21,458 nucleotides of DNA from an uncultured Lachnospiraceae bacterium (GTDB taxonomy: Bacteria > Bacillota > Clostridia > Lachnospirales > Lachnospiraceae): contig UQVK01000063.1 in NCBI GenBank assembly GCA_900544445.1, positions 1 through 21,458 on the forward strand, written 5' to 3'. Below the pieces are notes generated by a model. The model was not told where the DNA came from. It was given only the letters and a program-made list of their open reading frames with translations, and made no database searches. The stretch's first letter is position 1. Each line of letters begins with the position of its first letter. Both the position numbers and the translations under genes were made by a program. Shown here piece after piece: positions 7,134 through 14,208 of this stretch.

Positions 7134-7730
7134 ATGGAGAAGCGGTTGATTCTTTCGGTGGGGCGTGAATTCGGAAGCGGCGGCCACGTGATTGCGGAAG
7201 CGCTGGCGCGCAGATTTGAGCTGGATCTGTATGACAACAACCTGCTGGAACACGTCGCGGAGGAAAAGAGCGTGGGAGGCGATACGCTGAAAAAATATGA
7301 TGAGCGGCCGAAAAGCCGGCTGTTTTCCAGAACGGTCCGCGGGTATTCCAATTCCATCCAGGAAAATGTTGCCAACATGCAGTTTGCGTATCTGAAAAAG
7401 CTGGCGGAGGATGGAAAATCCTTCGTGGTGGTGGGACGCTGCTCAGAAACGATTCTGAAGAATTATGAGGGGTTTGTTTCCATTTTCGTGCTGGGGGACT
7501 GGGAGACGAAACGGGAGCGCATCATGCGTCTCTACCGGCTTTCTGCTGAGGAGGCGGAACACATGATGTCCCGGAAGGACTGGGAACGCAAATCCTATCA
7601 CAATTATTACTGCAAGGTAAAATGGGGAGATTCCAGAAACTACGATCTGTCGATCAACAGCAGCAGGCTTGGCATCGACAGGACGGTGGATCTGCTGGAA
7701 AGCTATATCAGGGCCCGGATGGAAGGATGA
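7134..7730 (+). CDS. Cytidylate kinase-like family protein
   Basis: This 198-residue protein begins with SVGREFGSGGHVIAEALARRF, the modified P-loop of the cytidylate-kinase-like family (Pfam Cytidylate_kin2). YDNNLLEHVAEE follows, then VVVGRCSETIL in the middle and a later Arg-rich lid-like part. These proteins are found widely in Clostridia beside transporters and regulators; whether they phosphorylate CMP is not established, since true Cmk is normally encoded elsewhere. ATG 7134 has AGGAGGT at 7122-7128. A small hairpin GCCGCC-TGT-GGCGGC at 7103-7117 lies just upstream of the ribosome binding site. It is 45 bases after the transporter gene and 48 bases before the MntP-like gene, so it is probably co-transcribed with both. 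Confidence 0.85.
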   Translation: MEKRLILSVGREFGSGGHVIAEALARRFELDLYDNNLLEHVAEEKSVGGDTLKKYDERPKSRLFSRTVRGYSNSIQENVANMQFAYLKKLAEDGKSFVVVGRCSETILKNYEGFVSIFVLGDWETKRERIMRLYRLSAEEAEHMMSRKDWERKSYHNYYCKVKWGDSRNYDLSINSSRLGIDRTVDLLESYIRARMEG

Positions 7731-7778
7731 GCGTTTTTGTCGAAGCGTGAATATACTGAAAGAAAAAAGGTATGAATC

Positions 7779-8405
7779 ATGCTTCAGGCAATTCTGTTCT
7801 GCCTGGCCCTGTGCACGGACGCATTTGTGGCCAGCATCGCATATGGGGCGGACGATGTCTGCATCAACTGGAAACAGATGGGGCTCATGAACGCCATCAG
7901 CAGCGCCTGTCTCGGCGCGGCGCTGAGCTTCGGAACGCTGCTGCGCGTCCTGGTTCCGGATGCGGCTGTCCGCCTGGTTGCTTTCGTCAGCCTTTTTCTG
8001 CTCGGCTGTATCCGTCTTTCGGATTCCCTGATTAAAAATTATATCAACCGCCACTGCGGCGTGCATAAGGATATTCATTTTTCCTTTTCCCGCCTCCGTT
8101 TCATTCTGAGCATCTATGGAAATCCGGCGGAGGCGGATGAGGACAGAAACCGGGTTCTGTCCATGAAGGAAGCGGCTTTTTTCGGCCTTGCCATGTCCAT
8201 TGACAGTCTGACGGCGGGAACCTTTGCCGCCTTTCTTCAGATACCGGTTTTCTTTACGCTGTCCGTCTCGTTCCTGTTCGGAATGGCGGCGCAGGCATGC
8301 GGCCAGCATATTGGAAAGAAGCTTGCGGCCCGTTCCCGCAGGGATTTTTCCTGGGTGAGCGGTCTTCTTTTTCTTGTTCTCGCGTTCGGAAGGCTGGTAC
8401 ATTGA
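7779..8405 (+). CDS. MntP/YtaF-family manganese efflux pump-like membrane protein
   Basis: This 208-residue protein has about six membrane segments arranged as two related halves. Each half carries the acidic helix motif of the MntP family: LALCTDAFVASIAYGA near the N-terminus and GLAMSIDSLTAGTFAAF in the second half. The two Asp are the usual metal-site residues. A cytoplasmic loop with charged residues (about 85-125) joins the halves. The family includes the Mn2+ exporter MntP and the sporulation membrane protein YtaF; length and sequence fit either branch. The start has AAAAAGG eight bases upstream. Its place behind an ion transporter and downstream of a metal-type operator supports a metal export role (inference). 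I see no yybP-ykoY manganese riboswitch. Confidence 0.8.
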   Translation: MLQAILFCLALCTDAFVASIAYGADDVCINWKQMGLMNAISSACLGAALSFGTLLRVLVPDAAVRLVAFVSLFLLGCIRLSDSLIKNYINRHCGVHKDIHFSFSRLRFILSIYGNPAEADEDRNRVLSMKEAAFFGLAMSIDSLTAGTFAAFLQIPVFFTLSVSFLFGMAAQACGQHIGKKLAARSRRDFSWVSGLLFLVLAFGRLVH

Positions 8406-8467
8406 GGAAAATGGACGGAGAGGCGGAAATACGGTGAAAACTGGCGGCGAAAAAGCGCATTTATGTG

Positions 8468-8496
8468 TTGAAGCATTTCGAAAAGTGTAATATACT
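8468..8496 (+). promoter_or_regulatory. Promoter upstream of the foldase gene (distal)
   Basis: TTGAAG at 8468-8473 and TATACT at 8491-8496 have a 17-base spacer. It would give a leader of about 125 bases before the foldase gene. Confidence 0.5.
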
Positions 8497-8590
8497 GTGA
8501 ATATGTGCGAAAAAAGCGTGGCTGCGGCAGGAATTTTGAGAAAAGCAGGAGAATCCGGCCTGTGTTCACGATTGCTTCACATTTTTCAGG

Positions 8591-8596
8591 TATAAT
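8591..8596 (+). promoter_or_regulatory. Consensus -10 box (proximal)
   Basis: A perfect TATAAT lies 33 bases before the foldase ATG. No good -35 stands at 17 bases; TTCACG at 8565-8570 is 20 bases away. It may be an activator-dependent or alternative promoter. Confidence 0.45.
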
Positions 8597-8629
8597 GCCT
8601 GTTTGAGAAATGCAAGGAGGAGAACTTAC

Positions 8630-10273
8630 ATGTCTAAGGAAAAACAGACAGAGGAACAGAGCGACAAGGTCGTAACCCGATACGACCGAAAAATGGAAAA
8701 GAGAAAGAAAGAGGAGGAAAAGGAACGCAGATCCTGGAAGCGTTTTAAAATAGTCAGTATTGTCATTCTGGCGGCCGTTGCGGTGTCCATCGTGTTTTCC
8801 ATCGGTACGTCGTTTTACAATAGATATACGGTGCTGAACCAGACGTATTTCCAGGTGGGAGATCATGACATCACCAGGCTGGAGTACAATTATTATTTTA
8901 ATAATGTGTACAGCAACTATCTGAGCATGTACGGCTCCTATGTATCCATGATGGGACTGGATACGACGGTTGACCTGGATGAGCAGACCTATCCCGGAAA
9001 TGAGAACATGACCTGGAAGGATTATTTTGATCAGTCTGCGGTGGAGCAGATTCAGCAGATCAAGGCGATGGCGGATGAGGCGAGAGAAAACGGCTTCGAA
9101 TACGATTCTTCAGAGGATATGGCTTCCTATGAGACGGAGATTGCGGCGCAGGCGGAATCCGCTTCCGTATCGGAAAGCGAATATTATACGCTGATGTACG
9201 GAGACTATGCGACCCCGTCCAGAATCGAGACCTTTGTGGAGGAAAATCTCCTTGCCAGCGCGTATTATAATCATCTGGTAGAGGAAAATCAGCCCGCAGA
9301 TGATGAAATTACGGCATACTATGAGGAAAACAAAAATTCTTACGATACGGTGACCTACAGAAGCTTCTATTTTGAGGTGGATACGAGCGCCGGAGAGGAG
9401 ACCGGCTCTGAGGAAAGCACTGCAGCGGAGACCACCACAGCTGCAGAGGAAACAACCGTAGAAGAGACGACGTTAGACACCGCGGAAGAAACGGCGGAGG
9501 AGACGACCGCAGAAGAAACCACCGCGGCCGAGGAGGAAACCGAGACCGAGACCGCTTCCGAAGAAGAGACCGGAATGACGGATGAGGAAATCGCGGCGGC
9601 AATGGACGAGCTGAAGGTTCAGGCTGATGAGATGGCGGCACGTTTGGAAGCGGGAGAAGACTTTGAGGATCTGTGCGTGGAATACGCCAGCGAGGATCAG
9701 AAGGAGAACTACGGCGGAGAAGAAGACGGCAGCCTGACCGAGGAAGGCAGCTACTATGGAGCGCCTTCTGTGGCAGCAGACTGGCTGTTTGATGAATCCC
9801 GTCAGGAAGGCGATATCACTGTTCTTGAGTCGGAGAGCCTGAACAGATATTATGTGGTGCAGTTCATCTCCAGACAGAACGATGAGGAGACGACAAACGA
9901 GTCCATCGGTAATCTGCTTGCCAGCCAGGTTGTGAGTGAGTATGTGACTGAGATCGCGCAGGAGTATACGGTGACGGATGTAGCAGGAGACCTCCATTAT
10001 CTGACCGTACCGGAGGAGAGCACCGAGGCTGCCGAAACGGAGACAGCAACGGAAACTGATGAAACCGCAGAGACAGCGGCAGCTGAGGCGACTGAAACCA
10101 CGGAGACAGCAGCTGCTGAAACGACGGCCGCCGAAACGGAAACTGCGGCTGAAACGACAGAGGCCGCCGCAGAGACTGCTGAAACGGAAAGCACAACGGA
10201 AGCGGCTGAGGAAACCGTGACGGAAGAGACAGATTCTGTGCCGGCGGAAAGCACAGCTGCAGATGCACAGTAA
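8630..10273 (+). CDS. Membrane-anchored parvulin-type foldase (SurA/PrsA-like) with Thr/Glu-rich insert and tail
   Basis: This 547-residue protein has a charged cytoplasmic N-terminus (1-39), one membrane anchor (about 40-60) and an extracellular part. Residues about 66-235 resemble the SurA/PrsA N-terminal chaperone region. A parvulin (PpiC) peptidyl-prolyl isomerase domain appears to start at YDTVTYRSFYFEV (238-250). It is interrupted by a Thr/Glu/Ala-rich tract (about 252-313), then resumes with DELKVQADEMAARLEAGEDF, LCVEYASED and GAPSVAADWLF, and closes with YYVVQFISR (407-415). A second Thr/Glu/Ala-rich tract forms the C-terminus (about 461-547). It probably helps fold secreted proteins outside the membrane. 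ATG 8630 has AAGGAGGAG upstream; ATG 8603 has none. Single gene, closed by a terminator at 10291-10337. Catalytic activity is uncertain. Confidence 0.85.
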   Translation: MSKEKQTEEQSDKVVTRYDRKMEKRKKEEEKERRSWKRFKIVSIVILAAVAVSIVFSIGTSFYNRYTVLNQTYFQVGDHDITRLEYNYYFNNVYSNYLSMYGSYVSMMGLDTTVDLDEQTYPGNENMTWKDYFDQSAVEQIQQIKAMADEARENGFEYDSSEDMASYETEIAAQAESASVSESEYYTLMYGDYATPSRIETFVEENLLASAYYNHLVEENQPADDEITAYYEENKNSYDTVTYRSFYFEVDTSAGEETGSEESTAAETTTAAEETTVEETTLDTAEETAEETTAEETTAAEEETETETASEEETGMTDEEIAAAMDELKVQADEMAARLEAGEDFEDLCVEYASEDQKENYGGEEDGSLTEEGSYYGAPSVAADWLFDESRQEGDITVLESESLNRYYVVQFISRQNDEETTNESIGNLLASQVVSEYVTEIAQEYTVTDVAGDLHYLTVPEESTEAAETETATETDETAETAAAEATETTETAAAETTAAETETAAETTEAAAETAETESTTEAAEETVTEETDSVPAESTAADAQ

Positions 10274-10290
10274 CGGAATGAAATAGAAAG

Positions 10291-10337
10291 GGCTGCCGTC
10301 CGGCTGAATGAATTCAGCGAAAGCGGCGGCCTTTTTT
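10291..10337 (+). terminator. Terminator of the foldase gene
   Basis: GGCTGCCG (10291-10298) pairs with CGGCGGCC (10324-10331), with an inner stem GCTGAAT/ATTCAGC (10303-10318), and six T follow at 10332-10337. The T-run is at the same time the left arm of the next inverted repeat. Confidence 0.85.
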
Positions 10338-10374
10338 ATTCAATAGGAAATTTCATTTCCTATTGAATAAAAAA
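10332..10374. repeat. Perfect 20-base inverted repeat
   Basis: Arms 10332-10351 and 10355-10374 are exact reverse complements around a 3-base loop. The outer ends are T6 and A6, so the hairpin ends in an A/T clamp and could help termination on both strands. Confidence 0.9.
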
Positions 10375-10383
10375 AGACGTTGA

Positions 10384-10444
10384 TGCGCACTCGCGCACAA
10401 GGTAGATGTTGCCTGAAGGCAACCGCGCTCGGCGCGAGTGTGCG
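10384..10444 (+). repeat. Two-tier hairpin, competitor of the next terminator
   Basis: CACTCGCGC (10388-10396) pairs with GCGCGAGTG (10432-10440), extended by four more pairs including G-T pairs. An inner hairpin GTTGCCT/AGGCAAC (10408-10423) sits in its loop. Its right arm shares bases 10438-10444 with the following terminator stem, so both cannot form at once. Confidence 0.75.
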
Positions 10445-10463
10445 CCAAGGCGCACACTTTTTT
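10438..10463 (+). terminator. Strong Rho-independent terminator in the hairpin block
   Basis: A perfect 9-base-pair stem GTGTGCGCC / GGCGCACAC with a 2-base loop (AA) is followed directly by six T. It overlaps the right arm of the upstream hairpin. Confidence 0.85.
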
Positions 10464-10473
10464 ATAGGAGGAA

Positions 10474-10578
10474 GATTGAAAAATAAGCCCGATGGCTTAT
10501 TTTTCAATCGGCAGTTTTGCGCCGAAGCACAAAACTGCTGTGATCGCAGAGGAGAAATCACCTGCGTGATTTCTCCTC
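10474..10578. repeat. Three back-to-back perfect palindromic hairpins
   Basis: In order: a 16-base-pair stem at 10474-10489/10494-10509 with loop CGAT; a 9-base-pair stem GCAGTTTTG/CAAAACTGC at 10511-10519/10530-10538; and a 13-base-pair stem at 10549-10561/10566-10578 with loop CTGC. They follow each other with almost no spacing and stand directly before ogt. No T-run follows any of them, so they are not classical terminators. Confidence 0.85.
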
Positions 10579-10614
10579 GCGGCCTCAGCGTATCGCTTCG
10601 GCATGGAGGTAAAA

Positions 10615-11184
10615 ATGCAGTATACGAGCCATTACCAGTCCCCGCTGGGAGGGATTCTTCTTGCGGCGGATGATGAGGGCCTGACAGGCCTGTGGTTTGA
10701 AGGACAGAAATATTTTGCCCATGGTCTGGGAAGAGAACGTGAAAGGAAAGCCTTATGCGAAAGGTCTTCCTTTCATGAGGAAAAAGAGATTCCGGTGCTG
10801 AAGGAGACGAAACGCTGGCTTGATCTGTATTTTTCGGGAAAGGAACCGGATTTTACGGTGCCGATTCATCTGATCGGAACGGATTTTCAGAAGGAGGTCT
10901 GGAGGATCCTCTGTCAGATCCCTTATGGGAAAACCATGACGTATGGAGAGATTGCCGCACGGCTTGCGGCCCGGAAGGGACTGGCGCATATGTCTGCGCA
11001 GGCAGTGGGCGGCGCCGTGGGACACAATAAGATTTCCATCCTCGTTCCCTGCCACCGGGTGGTCGGGGTGGACGGCAGTCTGACCGGCTATGCGGGAGGG
11101 ATGGATAAGAAGGTAAAGCTGCTCACCCTGGAAAAGGTGGATATGCAGTTCCTTTACGTGCCAAAGAAGGGAACGGCGCTGTAG
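10615..11184 (+). CDS. ogt: Methylated-DNA--protein-cysteine methyltransferase
   Basis: This 189-residue protein removes alkyl groups from O6-alkylguanine (and O4-alkylthymine) in DNA by irreversible transfer to its own cysteine. The active site is VPCHRVVG with Cys146. The helix-turn-helix region IPYGKTMTYGEIAARLA (about 102-118) and the Asn hinge region GGAVGHNKISIL precede it, all in the normal order and length for Ogt. ATG 10615 follows GGAGGT (10605-10610); an in-frame ATG at 10603 overlaps that Shine-Dalgarno and has none of its own. It converges with treR with only seven bases between stop codons. No sigma-A promoter is obvious between the hairpin block and the gene. Confidence 0.95.
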   Translation: MQYTSHYQSPLGGILLAADDEGLTGLWFEGQKYFAHGLGRERERKALCERSSFHEEKEIPVLKETKRWLDLYFSGKEPDFTVPIHLIGTDFQKEVWRILCQIPYGKTMTYGEIAARLAARKGLAHMSAQAVGGAVGHNKISILVPCHRVVGVDGSLTGYAGGMDKKVKLLTLEKVDMQFLYVPKKGTAL

Positions 11185-11191
11185 AAGAATC

Positions 11192-11920
11192 CTAGCCCCT
11201 GCGCACCGCGTTGTCCTGAAAACGGAAATAGTCCGGGCGGTGCCGGGACTGGGTATATTCGAACATGGTGCCATTGCTGTCAAAGGTGTGGCTGGTTACC
11301 ACGGCGAGACAGTTATAATCATTCAGATTCAATTCCAGATATTTTTCATCGATTTCCGTGACCTTTTCTACGGTCATGACTCTCTGGCTGTTCACGATCG
11401 TTACGTGCAGCGTCTTTTCCAGATATTCGTAAATGGAACGTTCTGCAATTTCCCTGGTCAGACCGGGCATAATACTTTTTAAAAAGTAATTGTGGTTGAG
11501 GATCAGTGCCTTTCCATTCAGGTAATGCACCCGCTGGATATAAAAAAGCGCTGTGCCGGGCGCGAAACCGGTATTGCGCGCGATTTTCCGGTCGGCAATG
11601 AGTTCTGTGAACAGGACCACCTTCGTGCGGCCCTCCTGCCGGTTGCGGATGGAAGATTCCCGGAAGGATTCGATGCTCCCGATGGTGAAAGAGGACTGAG
11701 GAACGGGACGGTAGATGTTGCGTACGCCCTTTCCCTGAACCGTCTGCACGTAGCCGTCTGTCACCAGGCCGGCAATGGCCCTGCGGACGGTGTTCCGGGA
11801 ACAGCCGTAGACCTCTACCAGCTGGTTCTCAGAAGGAAGCAGCTCCTGAAATTCATACTGTTCCGATTCGATTTTATTTTTCAGATCCCGATAGATTCCG
11901 TCATATTTGGCCGCTGGCAT
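11192..11920 (-). CDS. treR: Trehalose operon repressor, GntR family (HutC/FarR type)
   Basis: This 242-residue regulator has an N-terminal winged helix (YDGIYRDLKNKIESEQ, LPSENQLVEVYGCSRNTVRRAI, GYVQTVQGKGV) and a C-terminal UTRA effector domain. TreR proteins of this type bind trehalose-6-phosphate and release their operators. The start at 11920 is preferred: GAGG lies seven bases upstream, and B. subtilis TreR begins similarly. The in-frame ATG at 11950 overlaps an operator and would lie only a few bases from the predicted start of transcription. The gene is divergent from treP and treC, and three TTGTTTAAACAA-like sites lie in the shared region, consistent with self-regulation and control of the transport operon. 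Confidence 0.9.
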   Translation of the reverse strand: MPAAKYDGIYRDLKNKIESEQYEFQELLPSENQLVEVYGCSRNTVRRAIAGLVTDGYVQTVQGKGVRNIYRPVPQSSFTIGSIESFRESSIRNRQEGRTKVVLFTELIADRKIARNTGFAPGTALFYIQRVHYLNGKALILNHNYFLKSIMPGLTREIAERSIYEYLEKTLHVTIVNSQRVMTVEKVTEIDEKYLELNLNDYNCLAVVTSHTFDSNGTMFEYTQSRHRPDYFRFQDNAVRRG

Positions 11921-11937
11921 AAGTTTTCCTCGATTGA

Positions 11938-11951
11938 CTTGTTTAAACATC
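11938..11951. promoter_or_regulatory. treR: TreR operator 1 (imperfect)
   Basis: CTTGTTTAAACATC keeps the TGTTTAAACA core of the two treP-side sites but one outer arm is degenerate. It lies just downstream of the predicted treR start of transcription, so it probably serves autoregulation. Confidence 0.65.
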
Positions 11952-11965
11952 CTGACTTTAAATCC

Positions 11966-11993
11966 ATTATAGAGAAATGCGGGAAAAAGTCAA
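11966..11993 (-). promoter_or_regulatory. treR: treR promoter
   Basis: Read on the minus strand, TTGACT (complement of 11988-11993) and TATAAT (complement of 11966-11971) are 16 bases apart. Transcription would begin near 11959 and the first operator would fall in the early transcribed region. Confidence 0.75.
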
Positions 11994-12048
11994 GGGCAGC
12001 GAAAGTAACATGGCAAAGGATACGGTTTCTTTATTTTTCAGAAAACCC

Positions 12049-12077
12049 TTGACCTGTTTAAACAAGTGTGTTAGGAT
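12049..12077 (+). promoter_or_regulatory. treP: treP-treC promoter
   Basis: TTGACC at 12049-12054 and TAGGAT at 12072-12077 have a 17-base spacer. One operator fills the spacer and another covers the start of transcription. Confidence 0.8.
12053..12066. promoter_or_regulatory. treP: TreR operator 2
   Basis: CCTGTTTAAACAAG lies between the -35 and -10 boxes of the treP promoter. It differs by one base from the perfect palindrome of operator 3, 28 bases downstream. Confidence 0.8.
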
Positions 12078-12080
12078 GGA

Positions 12081-12094
12081 CTTGTTTAAACAAG
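12081..12094. promoter_or_regulatory. treP: TreR operator 3 (perfect palindrome)
   Basis: CTTGTTTAAACAAG is a perfect 14-base palindrome directly after the -10 box and across the expected start of transcription. The core resembles the TTGTATATACAA site of B. subtilis TreR. Confidence 0.85.
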
Positions 12095-12128
12095 ATGGCA
12101 TTGCCCATGACGGCAAAAGGAGGAGAAG

Positions 12129-14174
12129 ATGGCAAAGTATGAACAGGACGTACAGGCTCTGCTTCGTCTGATCGGCGGCAAAGAGAATATCCGTGCGGTT
12201 TCTCATTGCATGACCAGAATGCGGTTTGTACTGGCGGATGAGAAAAAGGCGGATACGGACGGGATCGGGAAGCTTCCTTCCGTGAAGGGAACGTTTACCC
12301 AGGCGGGACAGTATCAGGTCATCATCGGAAACGATGTATCAACCTTCTACAATGAATTTACCGCTTACGCAGGAATTGAGGGCGTGAGCAAGGATGCGGC
12401 AAAGCAGGCTGCGAAGACGAACCAGAATGTGGTTCAGAGAATCATGAGCAGCCTGGGAGAGATTTTCGCACCCCTTATTCCGGCCCTGATCTGCGGCGGT
12501 CTGATTCTTGGCTTCCGAAATATCATTGGAGAGATCAACTTTTTTAATAACGGAACCCAGAGCCTTGCGGACATTTCTCAGTTCTGGGCAGGTACCTACA
12601 GCTTTCTGTGGCTGATCGGAGAAGCGGTCTTCCATCTGCTTCCCGTAGGAATCGTCTGGTCCATAACAAAGAAGATGGGAACCACTCAGATCCTGGGCAT
12701 TGTGCTCGGCCTGACGCTGGTATCCTCCCAGCTGCTGAACGGCTTCTCCGTGGCGAGCACCCCGGCGGATCAGATTCCGGTCTGGGATTTCGGCTTTGCG
12801 AAGGTGCAGATGATCGGCTATCAGGGACAGGTGATTGCGGCCATCATGGCCGGCTTTGTGCTGGTCTATCTGGAAAAATTTTTCCGGAGAATCTGTCCGC
12901 AGGTCATCAGTATGATCGTGGTTCCCTTCTGTTCTCTGCTTCCTGCGGTGATCATTGCGCACACCATCGTCGGCCCCATCGGCTGGAAGATCGGCAACTT
13001 CATCGCGGACGTGGTGTACAGCGGCCTGACCTCCAGTTTCGGCGTCCTGTTCGCGGGAGTATTCGGACTGCTGTATGCGCCCATCGTCATGACCGGCCTG
13101 CACCATATGACAAACGCCATCGACTCCCAGCTGGTCAGCCTGTATGACGGAACGAACCTCTGGCCCATGATCGCGCTGAGCAACATCGCACAGGGCTCCG
13201 CCGTACTCGCCATGTCCGTTCTTCAGAAGAAAAACGACAGAGCGAAACAGATCAACATTCCCGCCTGCATTTCCTGCTATCTGGGCGTTACGGAACCCGC
13301 TCTGTTCGGCGTGAACCTGAAATATGTATTCCCGCTGGTCTGCGGCATGATCGGTTCCGCCATCGCCGCCATGGTGTCCGTGGGATTCGGCGTGCAGGCG
13401 GTGAGCATCGGCGTGGGCGGCATTCCCGGAATCCTGTCCATCTATTCCCAATACTGGGGCATCTTCCTGGTGTGCATGCTGATCGCCATTGTGGTTCCCT
13501 TTGTGCTCACTTTTCTGGTGGGAAGCAGGAAGCTCTCTGCGGCTGACCGTTACGGTGAGGCGGGAGAAAGCGGAGCGGCTTCCGGTGATGCTGTGATTTC
13601 GGAAAGCACAGCGGCATCCACTGACAAGGCCCCTGTGGACTCTGTCAACGGCGCCGCTGGCGATACGGCTTCCGGCAGCACTGATTCCGGCAATTCTGCC
13701 GTCGCGGACGGGACAGCCGCCGGAACTCTGAAATCCCCGCTGGACGGACGCATCATCCCAATTGAAGAGATTCCGGATGAGGTCTTTTCTCAGAAAATCA
13801 TGGGAGACGGCGTGGGCATCGAACCCACGGGAAATACGGTTTATGCTCCGGCGGATGCCAAGGTGGGCGTGGTGATGGCCGACAGCAAACATGCCTGCGG
13901 CCTGGTTATGGACAACGGAATGGAAATCCTGATCCATGTGGGCATCGATACCGTGGATATGAACGGAGACGGTTTCGAGCTGTTCGTGAAGGAGGGAGAT
14001 CAGGTGAAGACCGGAGACCCGCTGATTTCCTTCACTCCTGAAAAAATCAGGGCGGCCGGCCATCCCATGACCACAGCCTTCCTCATCACGGATAACGGCA
14101 GCGCGGCAGACGTGCGCTTTATGCCGAATCAGGATGCAAAAGCCGGGCAGACCGTGATCGCGGAATATGCCTGA
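12129..14174 (+). CDS. treP: Trehalose PTS permease, EIIB-EIIC-EIIA fusion
   Basis: This 681-residue protein imports trehalose and phosphorylates it to trehalose-6-phosphate. The EIIB domain (1-85) carries the phospho-Cys27 in SHCMTRMRF. The EIIC domain (about 105-475) has about ten membrane segments, with the conserved MTGLHHMTNAID and GVTEPALFGVNLKY motifs of the glucose/sucrose/trehalose branch. A linker of about 65 residues rich in Ala, Ser, Gly and Asp leads to an EIIA-Glc-type domain (about 537-681) with phospho-His603 in EILIHVGIDTV. TreP of B. subtilis lacks EIIA; this fused form does not need a separate one. GGAGGAGAAG precedes the ATG. It is transcribed with treC, under TreR control. 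Confidence 0.93.
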   Translation: MAKYEQDVQALLRLIGGKENIRAVSHCMTRMRFVLADEKKADTDGIGKLPSVKGTFTQAGQYQVIIGNDVSTFYNEFTAYAGIEGVSKDAAKQAAKTNQNVVQRIMSSLGEIFAPLIPALICGGLILGFRNIIGEINFFNNGTQSLADISQFWAGTYSFLWLIGEAVFHLLPVGIVWSITKKMGTTQILGIVLGLTLVSSQLLNGFSVASTPADQIPVWDFGFAKVQMIGYQGQVIAAIMAGFVLVYLEKFFRRICPQVISMIVVPFCSLLPAVIIAHTIVGPIGWKIGNFIADVVYSGLTSSFGVLFAGVFGLLYAPIVMTGLHHMTNAIDSQLVSLYDGTNLWPMIALSNIAQGSAVLAMSVLQKKNDRAKQINIPACISCYLGVTEPALFGVNLKYVFPLVCGMIGSAIAAMVSVGFGVQAVSIGVGGIPGILSIYSQYWGIFLVCMLIAIVVPFVLTFLVGSRKLSAADRYGEAGESGAASGDAVISESTAASTDKAPVDSVNGAAGDTASGSTDSGNSAVADGTAAGTLKSPLDGRIIPIEEIPDEVFSQKIMGDGVGIEPTGNTVYAPADAKVGVVMADSKHACGLVMDNGMEILIHVGIDTVDMNGDGFELFVKEGDQVKTGDPLISFTPEKIRAAGHPMTTAFLITDNGSAADVRFMPNQDAKAGQTVIAEYA

Positions 14175-14208
14175 GACGGCCTGTTCAGAAAAAGAAAGGC
14201 GGATTAAA

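Noticed and set aside
10332..10374. Invertible (phase-variable) promoter switch
   Set aside because: There is only one inverted repeat with a 3-base loop, so there is no segment to invert, and no recombinase gene is nearby.
10291..10578. CRISPR array
   Set aside because: The stems all differ in sequence and there are no equal repeats or spacers.
12339..14063. 574-residue open frame on the minus strand antisense to treP
   Set aside because: It has no family motifs, is rich in His, Arg, Asp and Gln as expected for an antisense shadow, and treP is clearly the real gene.
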